From positions 1 to 31,415 of the forward strand of contig CAJTVE010000039.1 in the NCBI GenBank assembly GCA_910579655.1: a stretch of 31,415 bases of DNA. The letters run 5' to 3'. The notes under the pieces are model-generated. The model had not been told where the DNA came from. It was given only the letters and a program-made list of their open reading frames with translations, and did no database searches. Shown one piece after another: positions 7,187 to 15,028 of the stretch; within the stretch, counting starts at the first letter, position 1, and each line of letters opens with the position of its first letter. The stretch is from an uncultured Allobaculum sp. GTDB lineage: Bacteria > Bacillota_I > Bacilli_A > Erysipelotrichales > Erysipelotrichaceae. The position numbers and the translations under genes are program-made.

Positions 7187-8332
7187 TCAGTATTCTCGAT
7201 ACAGCTGGCGGATCTGCTCTTTGGAAAAATTCTGGCTGAGTCCTAACAGTAAAAGAATTCGGGCTTTGTGCGGAGAAAGGCGCAGGGCAGGGATAGTGAT
7301 CTGTTCTGGATCAAAAACTGGTGAGTCAAAGGCTGATCCCTCTAAAAGACGACTTGAGCGAACGATGACACAATTACCGGTATACGATTCAATCACGTCT
7401 TTGATTGCATTGGAATAGTTTCCGGCCCCTGTCCCGGCGAGTACAACACCATCATAAGTATCCAGCATGTAGGAAAGCAGGCTGGGGTCACTGTTGATAT
7501 GGACATAGAAGATTTCAACCTTCTTATCCAGAGGCCCAGGATTCTGGCAGAAGTGAGAATAGATTGTATGACGGCGATAGGGCTGATGGACCATAAACAC
7601 CTGATCATCCTGCATATAGCCAACCGGTCCTGGATCGCCGACTTCAAAAGCATCGGTTTTAATGGAGTTGATCTTGGTCAGATCACGGCCGGAATAAATG
7701 GTGTCACCAATAACGACCAGAACGCCCATGTTACGGGCATAAGGATGAGCAGCCAGAGCAACGGACTGATAGAGATTCATCGGTCCATCAGCACTGGTGG
7801 CAGTAGCCGGCCGCATCGCGCCAGTCATGACAACGGGTTTGGAGACATTCAGGACTAAATTGAGGAAAAACGCTGTCTCTTCAAGCGTATCGGTGCCATG
7901 GGTAATCACAACTCCATCAATGGCTGGATCTTCACAAAGGGATTCAACCAGCTTTTTGATTCCAAGTCCGTCTTCGAGAGTAATGTCATTGGAGTCTTTG
8001 GAACAATAGGTATGGATATCCAGTTCAGCCAGTTCGTTGATCTGGGGAATGGTTTCCAGAATGGAATCAACTGACAGGGTTCCGGCTTTATACTGGGCCG
8101 ATTCCCCGATCCGGCCGGATCCGGCAATAGTTCCGCCGGTGGCAACAATCGCAACCTTTTTACGATTGCCGCAAGACGACAGCTTGGTTTCTGATGGATT
8201 GTCTGGCCCTTTTTGACGCTCAGAAAACACCGATTGCGCATGGTTTTGGGTGCAGTGAAAAGGAAACTCCGATTTTGCGGCAGAGTTTGGCTCTGCTCGA
8301 GTATCGGCAGAAGATGTATTGTTTTTGTTCAT
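7187..8332 (-). CDS. ansB: L-asparaginase (type II-like)
   Basis: It hydrolyses L-asparagine to aspartate and ammonia. Both catalytic motifs are intact: ATGGTIAGSG with the nucleophile Thr68, and HGTDTLEETA with Thr147 and Asp148; VVMTGAMRPATATSADGPMN (167-186) is also typical. At 381 residues it is longer than the roughly 325-residue catalytic core because about 56 residues of polar, low-complexity sequence precede the first strand (KKVAIVATGG). This extension has no hydrophobic segment, so it is not a classical signal peptide, yet type II enzymes are usually exported. The only in-frame ATG is at 8332, with a weak ribosome site (ataagg); an in-frame GTG at codon 35 lacks one. The gene may share a transcript with the alkD-like gene downstream. 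Confidence 0.93.
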   Translation of the reverse strand: MNKNNTSSADTRAEPNSAAKSEFPFHCTQNHAQSVFSERQKGPDNPSETKLSSCGNRKKVAIVATGGTIAGSGRIGESAQYKAGTLSVDSILETIPQINELAELDIHTYCSKDSNDITLEDGLGIKKLVESLCEDPAIDGVVITHGTDTLEETAFFLNLVLNVSKPVVMTGAMRPATATSADGPMNLYQSVALAAHPYARNMGVLVVIGDTIYSGRDLTKINSIKTDAFEVGDPGPVGYMQDDQVFMVHQPYRRHTIYSHFCQNPGPLDKKVEIFYVHINSDPSLLSYMLDTYDGVVLAGTGAGNYSNAIKDVIESYTGNCVIVRSSRLLEGSAFDSPVFDPEQITIPALRLSPHKARILLLLGLSQNFSKEQIRQLYREY

Positions 8333-9034
8333 AGCCTTATTTTAGAAGATTGACTGTTTCCAAACAATGAATCAACCTTGTAAGCAGGCCAGAAGAAGAA
8401 AAAATAAATCTGAAAACCTTCAAGCGTGCAGAAATGAAGAATTAAAAAAAGCAGGCATGGAAATTTGTTTTCAGGGAATTAGAACTCTGCGTTGGCTTTT
8501 TCAGACGATCTGTTCTCGCAAAAACAGACCGCGCCTACTGAGATTGTGCCTGTCAGGCACTATTCAAATGTGCAGGATGATTTCTGGAATGCAAACAGAC
8601 GCAACACTTGCAGCAATGTAAGCGTTGTGAATTTTTTATCTGGAATAAATTATGACAGGAAATGTCTAATGATTGTCTACTGATGTGAATAGACAAATAA
8701 AAAATGGGCTTGAAAAAGGGAATTAAAAAGAAATAAGGTGCTGATCAGAATTGGGGAAATCAAATGACAGTCAGTGTTGTTGAAGACCCTGATCACCGCC
8801 TGGGCAAAGGGAGTTACAATCGAGATCGAATATAAACAAAAAGTAGGATAAAACCGAAAACAGAGCGAATATGATTCTCAAATCAGAAGGACCGGCCGCA
8901 TCAATGACTCTGATCCAAAAGGAGAAGGGAGATATAGAGAAGACCACCAAATAGAGAGAACGGATTTCAGGGCTTTCCCAAAAAGATGTAAAAAAAAAGG
9001 ATCCGCTTTGATTGCAGATCCTGAGTATTAAAAG
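8333..9034. other. Gene-poor stretch between asparaginase and tRNA-Leu
   Basis: About 700 bases hold only short frames (for example 84 codons at 8367-8621) without ribosome sites or recognisable protein sequence. The one element I can support is the tRNA-Leu terminator at its right end. The promoter of asparaginase should lie at its left end, but no convincing boxes stand out. Confidence 0.5.
8990..9022 (-). terminator. Terminator of tRNA-Leu
   Basis: Read on the minus strand, AGGATCTGC, a seven-base loop and GCGGATCCT form a near-perfect stem followed by eight or more T residues. It starts about 12 bases after the tRNA 3' end. Confidence 0.85.
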
Positions 9035-9117
9035 TGGTGCGGGCGACAGGACTCGAACCTGCATGCGTAAGCACTAGATCCTAAGTCTAGCGTGTCTGCC
9101 AGTTTCACCACGCCCGC
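9035..9117 (-). tRNA. tRNA-Leu, anticodon TAG
   Basis: On the minus strand the acceptor arms GCGGGCG and CGCCCGC pair perfectly and the 3' end is A-CCA, encoded in the DNA. The anticodon arm is CTAGA-CTTAGGA-TCTAG, which places TAG in the anticodon. The T arm contains GGTTCGAGTCC. The long variable arm (TGCTTACGCA region) is normal for a class II leucine tRNA. Total length with CCA is 83 nt. Confidence 0.96.
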
Positions 9118-9293
9118 GCAAGGACTATTAAACCACGCCCGGACGAAAAATGCAACAGGCCCTGAAAAGAGAATCAACGCCCATACAAAAGTCAGTTTTG
9201 ATTTCGCCATGGATCAATCTGAATATCTTTAAGTTAAAAGAAACTCTAATAGATTTCATTAAAATCCGATCGAAAGTTACTCGTCCTTTGATG

Positions 9294-9569
9294 TTACTGG
9301 AGAATCGTGGTTGGCCGAGTCCATTCATCGATCTGTTCCTGAAGATAAACCTCCAGTTTTTCAAGAAATTTTTCATCCATGGGAAGAGAAGACCAGACAG
9401 CGTTGGTATCATACCCCTGTCCTTCCAGTTCTGGAGCGGACAGCTGAATGGTTACCGGACAATCAACCAGATCATCATCATTGATTTCTTCCTGCATTTC
9501 AAGAAGTTTGTCGAGGATAGGGGCGGCAATTTTCTGAATCAGTTCATATTCAAAAAGCTCATCATACAT
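9294..9569 (-). CDS. Small acidic protein of unknown function
   Basis: A 91-residue frame on the minus strand starts at 9569 with a ribosome site (aaagga) about 13 bases upstream. The product is acidic and helix-rich (YELIQKIAAPILDKLLEMQE, then many D and E residues) without membrane or signal segments. A longer frame on the plus strand overlaps it but has the phenylalanine- and isoleucine-rich composition of an antisense shadow. I do not recognise a family. It lies just upstream of tRNA-Leu on the same strand. Confidence 0.6.
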   Translation of the reverse strand: MYDELFEYELIQKIAAPILDKLLEMQEEINDDDLVDCPVTIQLSAPELEGQGYDTNAVWSSLPMDEKFLEKLEVYLQEQIDEWTRPTTILQ

Positions 9570-9739
9570 AAGTAGTCAGTATTCCTTTCAATTGTATCCC
9601 GTTCAGTTTTTCCAAATTATAACTCAAGGTGGAGAGGGGAACAAGATCATTTTTGTTGGGGAAGTGCTTACAAACAGGTCCAGAATTCCCCGGCATTTCC
9701 TATAGTATAGACATATCTTTTCCCATAATTATGCAAAAA

Positions 9740-9772
9740 CACCTCATCTCATAAAATGGAGATGTTTTTTTT
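9740..9772 (+). terminator. Terminator-like hairpin
   Basis: CATCTC (9745-9750) pairs with GAGATG (9759-9764), followed by eight T residues; flanking A and T residues extend the stem. No plus-strand gene lies immediately upstream, so its use is unclear; it could belong to an unannotated small RNA. Confidence 0.45.
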
Positions 9773-10065
9773 GAAAAAAAGGCAGTTTTTTATGCAAATA
9801 TTCATGAATCAGAGCGCATAGCTGTTTTTGCGATGAACATGCACCATAAAAAGAAAGATTGACTTTCCCGAAAATTATCTGACAATGAAACTTACCCATT
9901 TAAAAAATGGCTGAAAATCTAACATTCCCTGGCTCATCGCAAAATGAAATGCCTGATTTGATATGATGGAATCCAGAAAAGCTGTCCTTGTTTTCCTTCT
10001 GAAAAGGGGTGAATCCAGGAGTGTTTGAACACAATGCACGAAGCTTTTTTCAAGGAGATGAGGCA

Positions 10066-10290
10066 GTGACTTTCTTCACACAGAAATCCGAAGTCATGTC
10101 CGATTCCTATACCATATTTATTTCTTATCCTGTAGATTGGAAGAAGATGGGCAGATCCCCCACTCTTGAGTCCGAAGAACGCAAGAGTAACAAGAGTAAA
10201 AGGAATAGATCGGCACGCCTGGCCAAAGAATGGATTTTGGCTGGCTGCGAGTCGATCTCGAAACAGAACCCTGATTTAAACCAGGAATGA
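10066..10290 (+). CDS. Possible small basic protein (weak)
   Basis: An open frame begins upstream at GTG 10009, but a GTG at 10066 has a proper ribosome site (aaggag, eight bases upstream), giving 74 residues. The product begins VTFFTQKSEVMSDSYTIF and has a basic centre (ERKSNKSKRNRSARLAKEW). I recognise no family. Codon choice does not decide the matter. It may be a genuine small gene or chance. Confidence 0.28.
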   Translation: MTFFTQKSEVMSDSYTIFISYPVDWKKMGRSPTLESEERKSNKSKRNRSARLAKEWILAGCESISKQNPDLNQE

Positions 10291-10312
10291 GTTGGATCTG
10301 AAATCGATCCTT

Positions 10313-10358
10313 TGAACTCTGTAAGAAAACTCTGGTGAACTCTGTAAGAAAACTCTGG
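10313..10358 (+). repeat. Two tandem copies of a 23-bp unit
   Basis: The unit starts TGAACTCTGTAAGAAAACTC and ends TGG; copies at 10313-10335 and 10336-10358 are identical. A partial third (GAACTCTGAAATCG) follows at about 10384. Probably replication slippage in non-coding DNA. Confidence 0.9.
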
Positions 10359-10569
10359 AATTCGAAACTGAGTTTTGAACGATGAACTCTGAAATCGAAA
10401 TGGGAAAGAGCAGCAGAGCAGGATTGAAATCCCAATCTATCGCAATTTGAATATCGAAATATGCAATATCAATACCAAAATATATATCGAAATATAAGGA
10501 AAGATTTCCGCCTGAAGCAGGAAGTCTGGATTTTAAATAGTTGGAAAGGAGGCGTGCGCAATTCCTTTC

Positions 10570-11808
10570 TTGTTGAACAGACAGGAAAATCCTTGCGCTA
10601 AGCTGATGAACGATCGCAATTCTACGGACCTGAATCCTGAAGTGCCAGAAAATGATCCATCTACCAATGAAATTGATGATTTCACCCAGAAACTGCTGGA
10701 TAAAAAAGCTGAACTGGCTTTATTTCCAGATGACGAGGACTTTACTTCTTCTTCGCTGGTCAATACGATGAACGAAGCCCAGCGCCGGAATGCAGAAGCA
10801 TCGATGCTTAAAGCGCTTGACCAGTTCCGTAAAGAACGCGGCCAGCAGACCATTGAAGAAGAGGAGCGTGAGTACGCCCGCAACAACCCGTCTGAGGCGA
10901 CAAGCAAAACAAAAGCCAATCCTTCTGGTGTTGGGACTTCGCATTCTTCAAAAGCAGCTTCAAAGCCAGTCTACGAAGAAATCGAACCCAATCGTTATGA
11001 GACCAAAAACCGGGAAGACCATTTTGTCAAACCCGAAACCAGGCCCAGAAAGGAAACGCGCTTTTATCACAAGCCGCGCTTCTGGGGTATCGTGGCGATC
11101 GTTGCCGTGGTTGCGGCAATCTTTGGCGCCTATGCCTGGAAAGTCACAGTGTATGATCCAATGCATGCCACAGACGTTGAGCAAAACTATGCCTATAACA
11201 AGCTGGTCAACTTTGCGGATGAATATCCAATGAAGTCTGATGCCCAGAAACGGGATGTGCTCAATCTGGAAGCGGATTACAACCAGCTGCCAGAAGCCAA
11301 GAAAGATGAAATCAACGCGTACTTTGCCAATCCAAAGCATGTCGGGATGACCTTCGTGGACCTGTTGAATTCGACCAGGCAGAGTGTGGCCAATGACCAG
11401 AACCCAACTTTCCAGGCTTTGATGGACTATGCGCGCAACTGGGGAACGGCCGATGAAGCCACTCGTGCCGACATCGTCAATCGGATTGATCCTTTCAATT
11501 CGCTGGATGAAAGTGCGAAAAACGAAATCAATGCAGTTTTCGTTCCGATTACCGGAAAAGACTTTGCAACGGTTTATAACGAATTCAAAGCCGCCAGTGA
11601 TCAGGCCGCTCAAAATCAGCCTGGCGCAGGCGGCACTGGCCAGTCTACACCCAGCCAGCGCGCCGAACTTGAATCCCAGCTGGCTCAGCTCAATGCAGAC
11701 CGGGCCCAGTACGCTCAGTTTTTAGCGGAAGAAGGTCTGGACAATGATGAGATTCTGGCTCAGTATGATGCGGATATCGCACAGATTCAGGCCCAGTTAA
11801 ACCAATAA
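10570..11808 (+). CDS. Single-pass membrane protein with a duplicated outer domain, unknown function
   Basis: Counting from TTG 10570 (412 residues), the protein has an acidic, disordered cytoplasmic part (1-165), basic KPRF, a single membrane helix (FWGIVAIVAVVAAIFGAYAW, 171-190), and an outside part. The outside part holds two related units of about 62 residues (about 208-270 and 280-342). Both follow the pattern L-x2-(F/Y)A ... R-x-D-(V/I) ... N-x-L-x-E-x2-K-x-EINA-x-F. A Gly/Gln linker and a C-terminal coiled coil (about 363-412) follow. I know no named domain. The start is unclear: the strong ribosome site (aaaggagg, 10546-10553) best fits an ATT at 10561; GTG 10555 is too close, TTG 10570 too far, and ATG 10606 has no site. 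It precedes tRNA-Thr and a secreted M23 peptidase, which hints at an envelope role (inference). Confidence 0.8.
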   Translation: MLNRQENPCAKLMNDRNSTDLNPEVPENDPSTNEIDDFTQKLLDKKAELALFPDDEDFTSSSLVNTMNEAQRRNAEASMLKALDQFRKERGQQTIEEEEREYARNNPSEATSKTKANPSGVGTSHSSKAASKPVYEEIEPNRYETKNREDHFVKPETRPRKETRFYHKPRFWGIVAIVAVVAAIFGAYAWKVTVYDPMHATDVEQNYAYNKLVNFADEYPMKSDAQKRDVLNLEADYNQLPEAKKDEINAYFANPKHVGMTFVDLLNSTRQSVANDQNPTFQALMDYARNWGTADEATRADIVNRIDPFNSLDESAKNEINAVFVPITGKDFATVYNEFKAASDQAAQNQPGAGGTGQSTPSQRAELESQLAQLNADRAQYAQFLAEEGLDNDEILAQYDADIAQIQAQLNQ

Positions 11809-11819
11809 ACTTAAATTAC

Positions 11820-11850
11820 TTTACATCAATCCCTTTTCGTGTGGTACAAT
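11820..11850 (+). promoter_or_regulatory. Promoter of tRNA-Thr
   Basis: TTTACA (11820-11825) and TACAAT (11845-11850), with an extended TGG in front of the -10, lie nine bases before the tRNA. The 19-base spacer is slightly long, but the extended -10 compensates. Confidence 0.7.
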
Positions 11851-11858
11851 ACTTGAGC

Positions 11859-11934
11859 GCCGACGTAGCACAGTTGGTAGTGCAACGCACTCGTAACGCG
11901 TAGGTCGTAGGTTCAAGTCCTATCGTCGGCACCA
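11859..11934 (+). tRNA. tRNA-Thr, anticodon CGT
   Basis: The acceptor arms GCCGACG and CGTCGGC pair perfectly and the 3' end is A-CCA. The anticodon loop is CTCGTAA, giving CGT for threonine (reads ACG). The D arm (GCACAGTTGGTAGTGC) and T arm (GTAGGTTCAAGTCCTAT) are canonical. Length 76 nt with CCA encoded. Confidence 0.96.
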
Positions 11935-11947
11935 CTTTGAAAAGTCT

Positions 11948-11978
11948 CCCATATCGATTTCAGATATGGGATTTTTTA
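11948..11978 (+). terminator. Terminator of tRNA-Thr
   Basis: CCCATATC (11948-11955) pairs perfectly with GATATGGG (11963-11970) and is followed by A and a T run (attttttatttt). It begins 13 bases after the tRNA. Confidence 0.9.
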
Positions 11979-12045
11979 TTTTCCGGTTTCCATAAGAAAT
12001 TTCAGCGCAGCGTGCAGGTTTCTGGTTTTTTGCGTATATGAAGAT

Positions 12046-13107
12046 ATGAACATACTTCTTAATTTCTGGATTTTGATTCTGGCTTTGTGCCCGATGCAGA
12101 ATCCTGACACACTTTATCAGCGGCTGGATCAGGAAGCAAAACTCGATGCGATTGTCTCTTCAGATCTGGATGGCTTTCGCCAGCAGATCGAAAAAACAAA
12201 ACATCAGCTGCAGGAAGGAGAAACCAATATCCATCGCACGTATAACGCTCTGATCAACCAGCGAGATGATGACTGGCAGGAAAAGTCGGCGTTGTTTGCC
12301 AATAAAGCCAGGCAGATCGAGCAATCCATCAAGAGTCTGGAGAAAGCTTTAACGGTTTTACAGACCATTCAGGAAAAGAATGCCCCGCCAAAACCGGATC
12401 CTGGCCATATTCCCGAAGAGGTCTGGAATTCTGTTTTGTCTGTAACCCCTGATCTTCCGCATGGAGCGCCTGGCTATGGGCCTGGATTTGAAAGGGCCTG
12501 TCCGGCTTTTGAAGAGCACGATACGACAGAAGGCCTGGATGGACTTGATGGCCTGCCGATCCCTTCCACGCTTGGCCAGTCAAGCGGTCTGAAAATGCCG
12601 GCCGCCGGTGTTTTATCTGCCGGAACCTGGGCGTATCCGGGTGGTGGGCTGCATCTGGGGATGGATCTTGCTTTATCGATGTATACGCCGGTCTATGCGC
12701 CAGCGGACGGGGTTATTTTGTATGCAGCCGCTCCAGCTGGCGATGGAGGAGGGTATCTTGGCAACTGGTGCGGCTGGCCGTTTGGCGGCGGGAATACCAT
12801 TGCCATGATCGGTCAGTCCAATGACAGGCTGTATGGGATTACCTTTTGTCATCTGTCCAGCCGGATTCAAGTCCGCGCTGGTCAGCAGGTTCATCAGGGG
12901 GATCTGATCGCCTACAGCGGCAATACGGGCAACTCTACCGGACCGCATACGCATATCGAACTGTTTGATCTGAAAGTCTCCCTGCCCGAGGCCATTCATG
13001 CGTTCCAGCAGGGCGCCGATTTTTCGTTTGGTACGGGCTGGGATACGCCGGCAACGTGTTCCTGGATTGCCTGCCGGGTCCGGCCGGAACTCTATTTTGG
13101 CCGCTGA
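12046..13107 (+). CDS. Secreted M23-family (LytM-like) peptidase with coiled-coil region
   Basis: This 353-residue protein is expected to cut peptide cross-links in peptidoglycan outside the cell. A short hydrophobic N-terminus (LLNFWILILALCPM, 4-17) should act as signal peptide or anchor. Residues 30-112 form a charged coiled coil, as in EnvC-type and PcsB-type murein hydrolase activators. The C-terminal LytM domain has the zinc ligands H203 and D207 (in HLGMD) and H303 in GPHTHIE, with H269 (CHL) and H301 as likely catalytic histidines, so it looks active. An insert rich in Gly, Cys and Trp (about 228-250) is not typical of the fold and may shape the substrate site. The ribosome site is weak. 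It stands alone after tRNA-Thr. Confidence 0.87.
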   Translation: MNILLNFWILILALCPMQNPDTLYQRLDQEAKLDAIVSSDLDGFRQQIEKTKHQLQEGETNIHRTYNALINQRDDDWQEKSALFANKARQIEQSIKSLEKALTVLQTIQEKNAPPKPDPGHIPEEVWNSVLSVTPDLPHGAPGYGPGFERACPAFEEHDTTEGLDGLDGLPIPSTLGQSSGLKMPAAGVLSAGTWAYPGGGLHLGMDLALSMYTPVYAPADGVILYAAAPAGDGGGYLGNWCGWPFGGGNTIAMIGQSNDRLYGITFCHLSSRIQVRAGQQVHQGDLIAYSGNTGNSTGPHTHIELFDLKVSLPEAIHAFQQGADFSFGTGWDTPATCSWIACRVRPELYFGR

Positions 13108-13607
13108 AAAGCGAAAAAGGCCGAATCCAGAACAAACCAAAAAAAGAAAAAAGGAAAAAGAAATAAGTCCTGGATAACAGCTGGATCGATCTCTGGATCA
13201 GGCTGAAATCCGGGGCTTTTTGAGGATAGATGTCTTTTTTTAAAAAGAAACCGTTTTGACGATCAGCAAGCCAGAGACAAAAACACTTTGTTTCAACAGA
13301 ATGGACAAAACGGTTAAAATGTCCTGTGTAACGAACAGAAATGAAATCAGAGATACTCCGGTTTAAAGACTTTTCAACGGCAGAGCAGACATTGTTTTCT
13401 GTTTCTCTTTTCATGATCGTTCTGCGATAGTTCTGCAATAATTCCGGATTTCTTTTGCGAACAGTGGGATTGTAGGACCATCTTTTGTAGATGAAAATGG
13501 TCATTCAGACAGGACAGGTGTTTTGAAGGCTCTATAATGAGTGCGTAAAGAGATGCCATTTCTGACTTAAACAAAGCAGTTGAAAGAGTCATGGAGTGAT
13601 TTTTGAA
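13108..13607. other. Non-coding stretch upstream of the rsmF-like gene
   Basis: No plausible gene is seen. A TATAAT at 13533-13538 about 115 bases before the methyltransferase may be its -10 box, with no good -35. No clear terminator for the M23 gene is visible; the region after it is A-rich. Confidence 0.4.
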
Positions 13608-13633
13608 CCGGAAAAAAACAGATGTTTTTCCGG
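13608..13633 (+). other. Stem-loop just upstream of the rsmF-like start codon
   Basis: CCGGAAAAA (13608-13616) pairs with TTTTTCCGG (13625-13633), nine perfect base pairs with an eight-base loop, ending 18 bases before ATG 13652. It encloses the alternative ATG at 13622 and so argues against that start. It may affect translation (inference). Confidence 0.55.
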
Positions 13634-13651
13634 ACCAGGAATGTGAAAAAT

Positions 13652-15025
13652 ATGGATTCTTTATTTGAAAAACGTATGGCAGCGATGCTTGGCGATGAGA
13701 TGGATGCTTACGTTCAGAGTCTTGAGCAGCCTTTATATCAGGGCCTGCGGATTTCCCCACGCAAGCAGGATCTGGAAATCACCAGAAATCAGCTGCCTTT
13801 TTTAGAACTCCCTTCGCGTTTTGCCCGCAATACCTGGTATATCCATGGACAGTACGGGCTGCATCCAGACCATTTACAGGGTCTGTTCTATCTGCAGGAA
13901 CCCTCCGCCGGTTCAGCTGTAGACGTCCTCAACCCAAAACCCAATGACGTTGTTCTCGATCTTTGTGCAGCTCCCGGATCGAAGAGTACGCAGATTCTCG
14001 ATCGTCTTGATGGCGGCTTTCTGCTTTCCAATGAGATCGATCCCAGGCGGGCTCAGATTCTGCTTTCCAATATGGAGCGGATGGGTGCCGAAAACTTCAT
14101 GGTCACAAACATGGACAGCAAGACGCTGTGCAGTCAGATGCCCTCTGTCTTTGATAAAGTCCTGGTTGATGCGCCCTGTTCCGGAGAAGGCATGATGAAA
14201 AAACATGAAGCTGCATCCGATCAATGGTCATATCCCAATGTCCTGCTTTGTGCAGCCAGACAGAAGGATATTCTCAAAGAGGCCTGGAAAACGCTCAAAC
14301 CGGGCGGTCAGCTCGTTTATTCGACCTGCACGTATGCCCGAGAAGAAAACGAAGAGAATGTGGCCTGGCTTTTAGAGACTTTTGAGGATGCCATTCAGCT
14401 TGATGTCGATGTTGAATGGGGCAGGCCTGGATTTGAAACGGAAGGCATGGACGCTTCCAAAGTCCGACGGATTTTCCCGATGGATGGCGGGGAAGGCCAT
14501 TTTGTCGCCCGCTTTGAAAAGAAGGAACAGGAAAAGGATTCAGCCCCCAAAAAAACTGTTCAAAAAGCGAAAGCAGCCAAACCCGAAGAACTGCCCAAAG
14601 AAGCTTCAGCGTTTCTCAAAGAACAGATGCCACATGGGTATCAGCATTATCATCTGGTCCGCAATAAAGATGGAGTGGAAGTCTATGGAATGAACTACCC
14701 TTTCTTCAATCTGAAAAAAGGAAAAGTGCTTCGTCAGGGTGTGCAGATCGGTGAACTGCTCAAAAACCGTTTTGAGCCGGCGCATGCATTTTATCTGTCG
14801 AGTTCCTACGCCCAGCAGGGCCTGACCAAGACGGAAACAACCCTCGAACAGATGGATTGTTTCTATCATGGCCATCAGCTTGAGATCAATGCCCCAAAGG
14901 GATACCGGGCCTTATGTTATCGGTCAATCCCTTATGGCTTTGGCAAAAGTTCGCAATCAAGGATCACAAATAAACTGCCCAAGGGCCTGCGGCTCAATCC
15001 GGGTTCAAAAATTTTAGAGGTGTAA
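13652..15025 (+). CDS. rsmF: RsmF/NOP2-family rRNA (cytosine-5)-methyltransferase
   Basis: It probably methylates C5 of a cytosine in 16S rRNA using S-adenosylmethionine. Counting from ATG 13652 (457 residues), the SAM-binding motif is LDLCAAPGSKS (102-112). The two cysteines of the mechanism are C176 in DAPCSGEGM and C226 in STCTY, both present. The linker at 290-312 is lysine-rich, and the C-terminal part (about 313-457) is the RNA-binding extension typical of RsmF/YebU. ATG 13652 is preferred over ATG 13622 because family members start near MDSLFEKRMAAMLG and the upstream ATG lies within a stem-loop. The exact target base is unproven; RsmB is less likely because no N-terminal NusB-like domain is present. 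It is coupled to yitT, whose ATG follows three bases after the stop. Confidence 0.88.
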   Translation: MDSLFEKRMAAMLGDEMDAYVQSLEQPLYQGLRISPRKQDLEITRNQLPFLELPSRFARNTWYIHGQYGLHPDHLQGLFYLQEPSAGSAVDVLNPKPNDVVLDLCAAPGSKSTQILDRLDGGFLLSNEIDPRRAQILLSNMERMGAENFMVTNMDSKTLCSQMPSVFDKVLVDAPCSGEGMMKKHEAASDQWSYPNVLLCAARQKDILKEAWKTLKPGGQLVYSTCTYAREENEENVAWLLETFEDAIQLDVDVEWGRPGFETEGMDASKVRRIFPMDGGEGHFVARFEKKEQEKDSAPKKTVQKAKAAKPEELPKEASAFLKEQMPHGYQHYHLVRNKDGVEVYGMNYPFFNLKKGKVLRQGVQIGELLKNRFEPAHAFYLSSSYAQQGLTKTETTLEQMDCFYHGHQLEINAPKGYRALCYRSIPYGFGKSSQSRITNKLPKGLRLNPGSKILEV

Positions 15026-15028
15026 TTT

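Larger units (their letters stand above)
9570..10554. other. Gene-poor 1-kb stretch with short repeats and a terminator-like hairpin
   Basis: It holds one weak small ORF, a terminator-like hairpin near 9745-9772, a 23-bp tandem repeat at 10313-10358, and two copies of ATATCGAAATAT at 10451-10462 and 10484-10495. The segment 10440-10500 is very AT-rich. The promoter of the 10555 gene is probably inside it, but I cannot assign boxes. Confidence 0.5.

Noticed and set aside
8367..8683. Two overlapping short frames after asparaginase
   Set aside because: No ribosome sites, no recognisable protein and no conserved pattern; treated as non-coding.
9132..9141. ACCACGCCCG repeated 25 bases from the same string in tRNA-Leu, possible attachment site
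   Set aside because: Only 10 bases, at the tRNA 5' end rather than the 3' end used by most integrases, and no integrase is present.
9150..9575. 141-codon plus-strand frame
   Set aside because: Phenylalanine- and isoleucine-rich antisense shadow of the minus-strand 91-residue gene.
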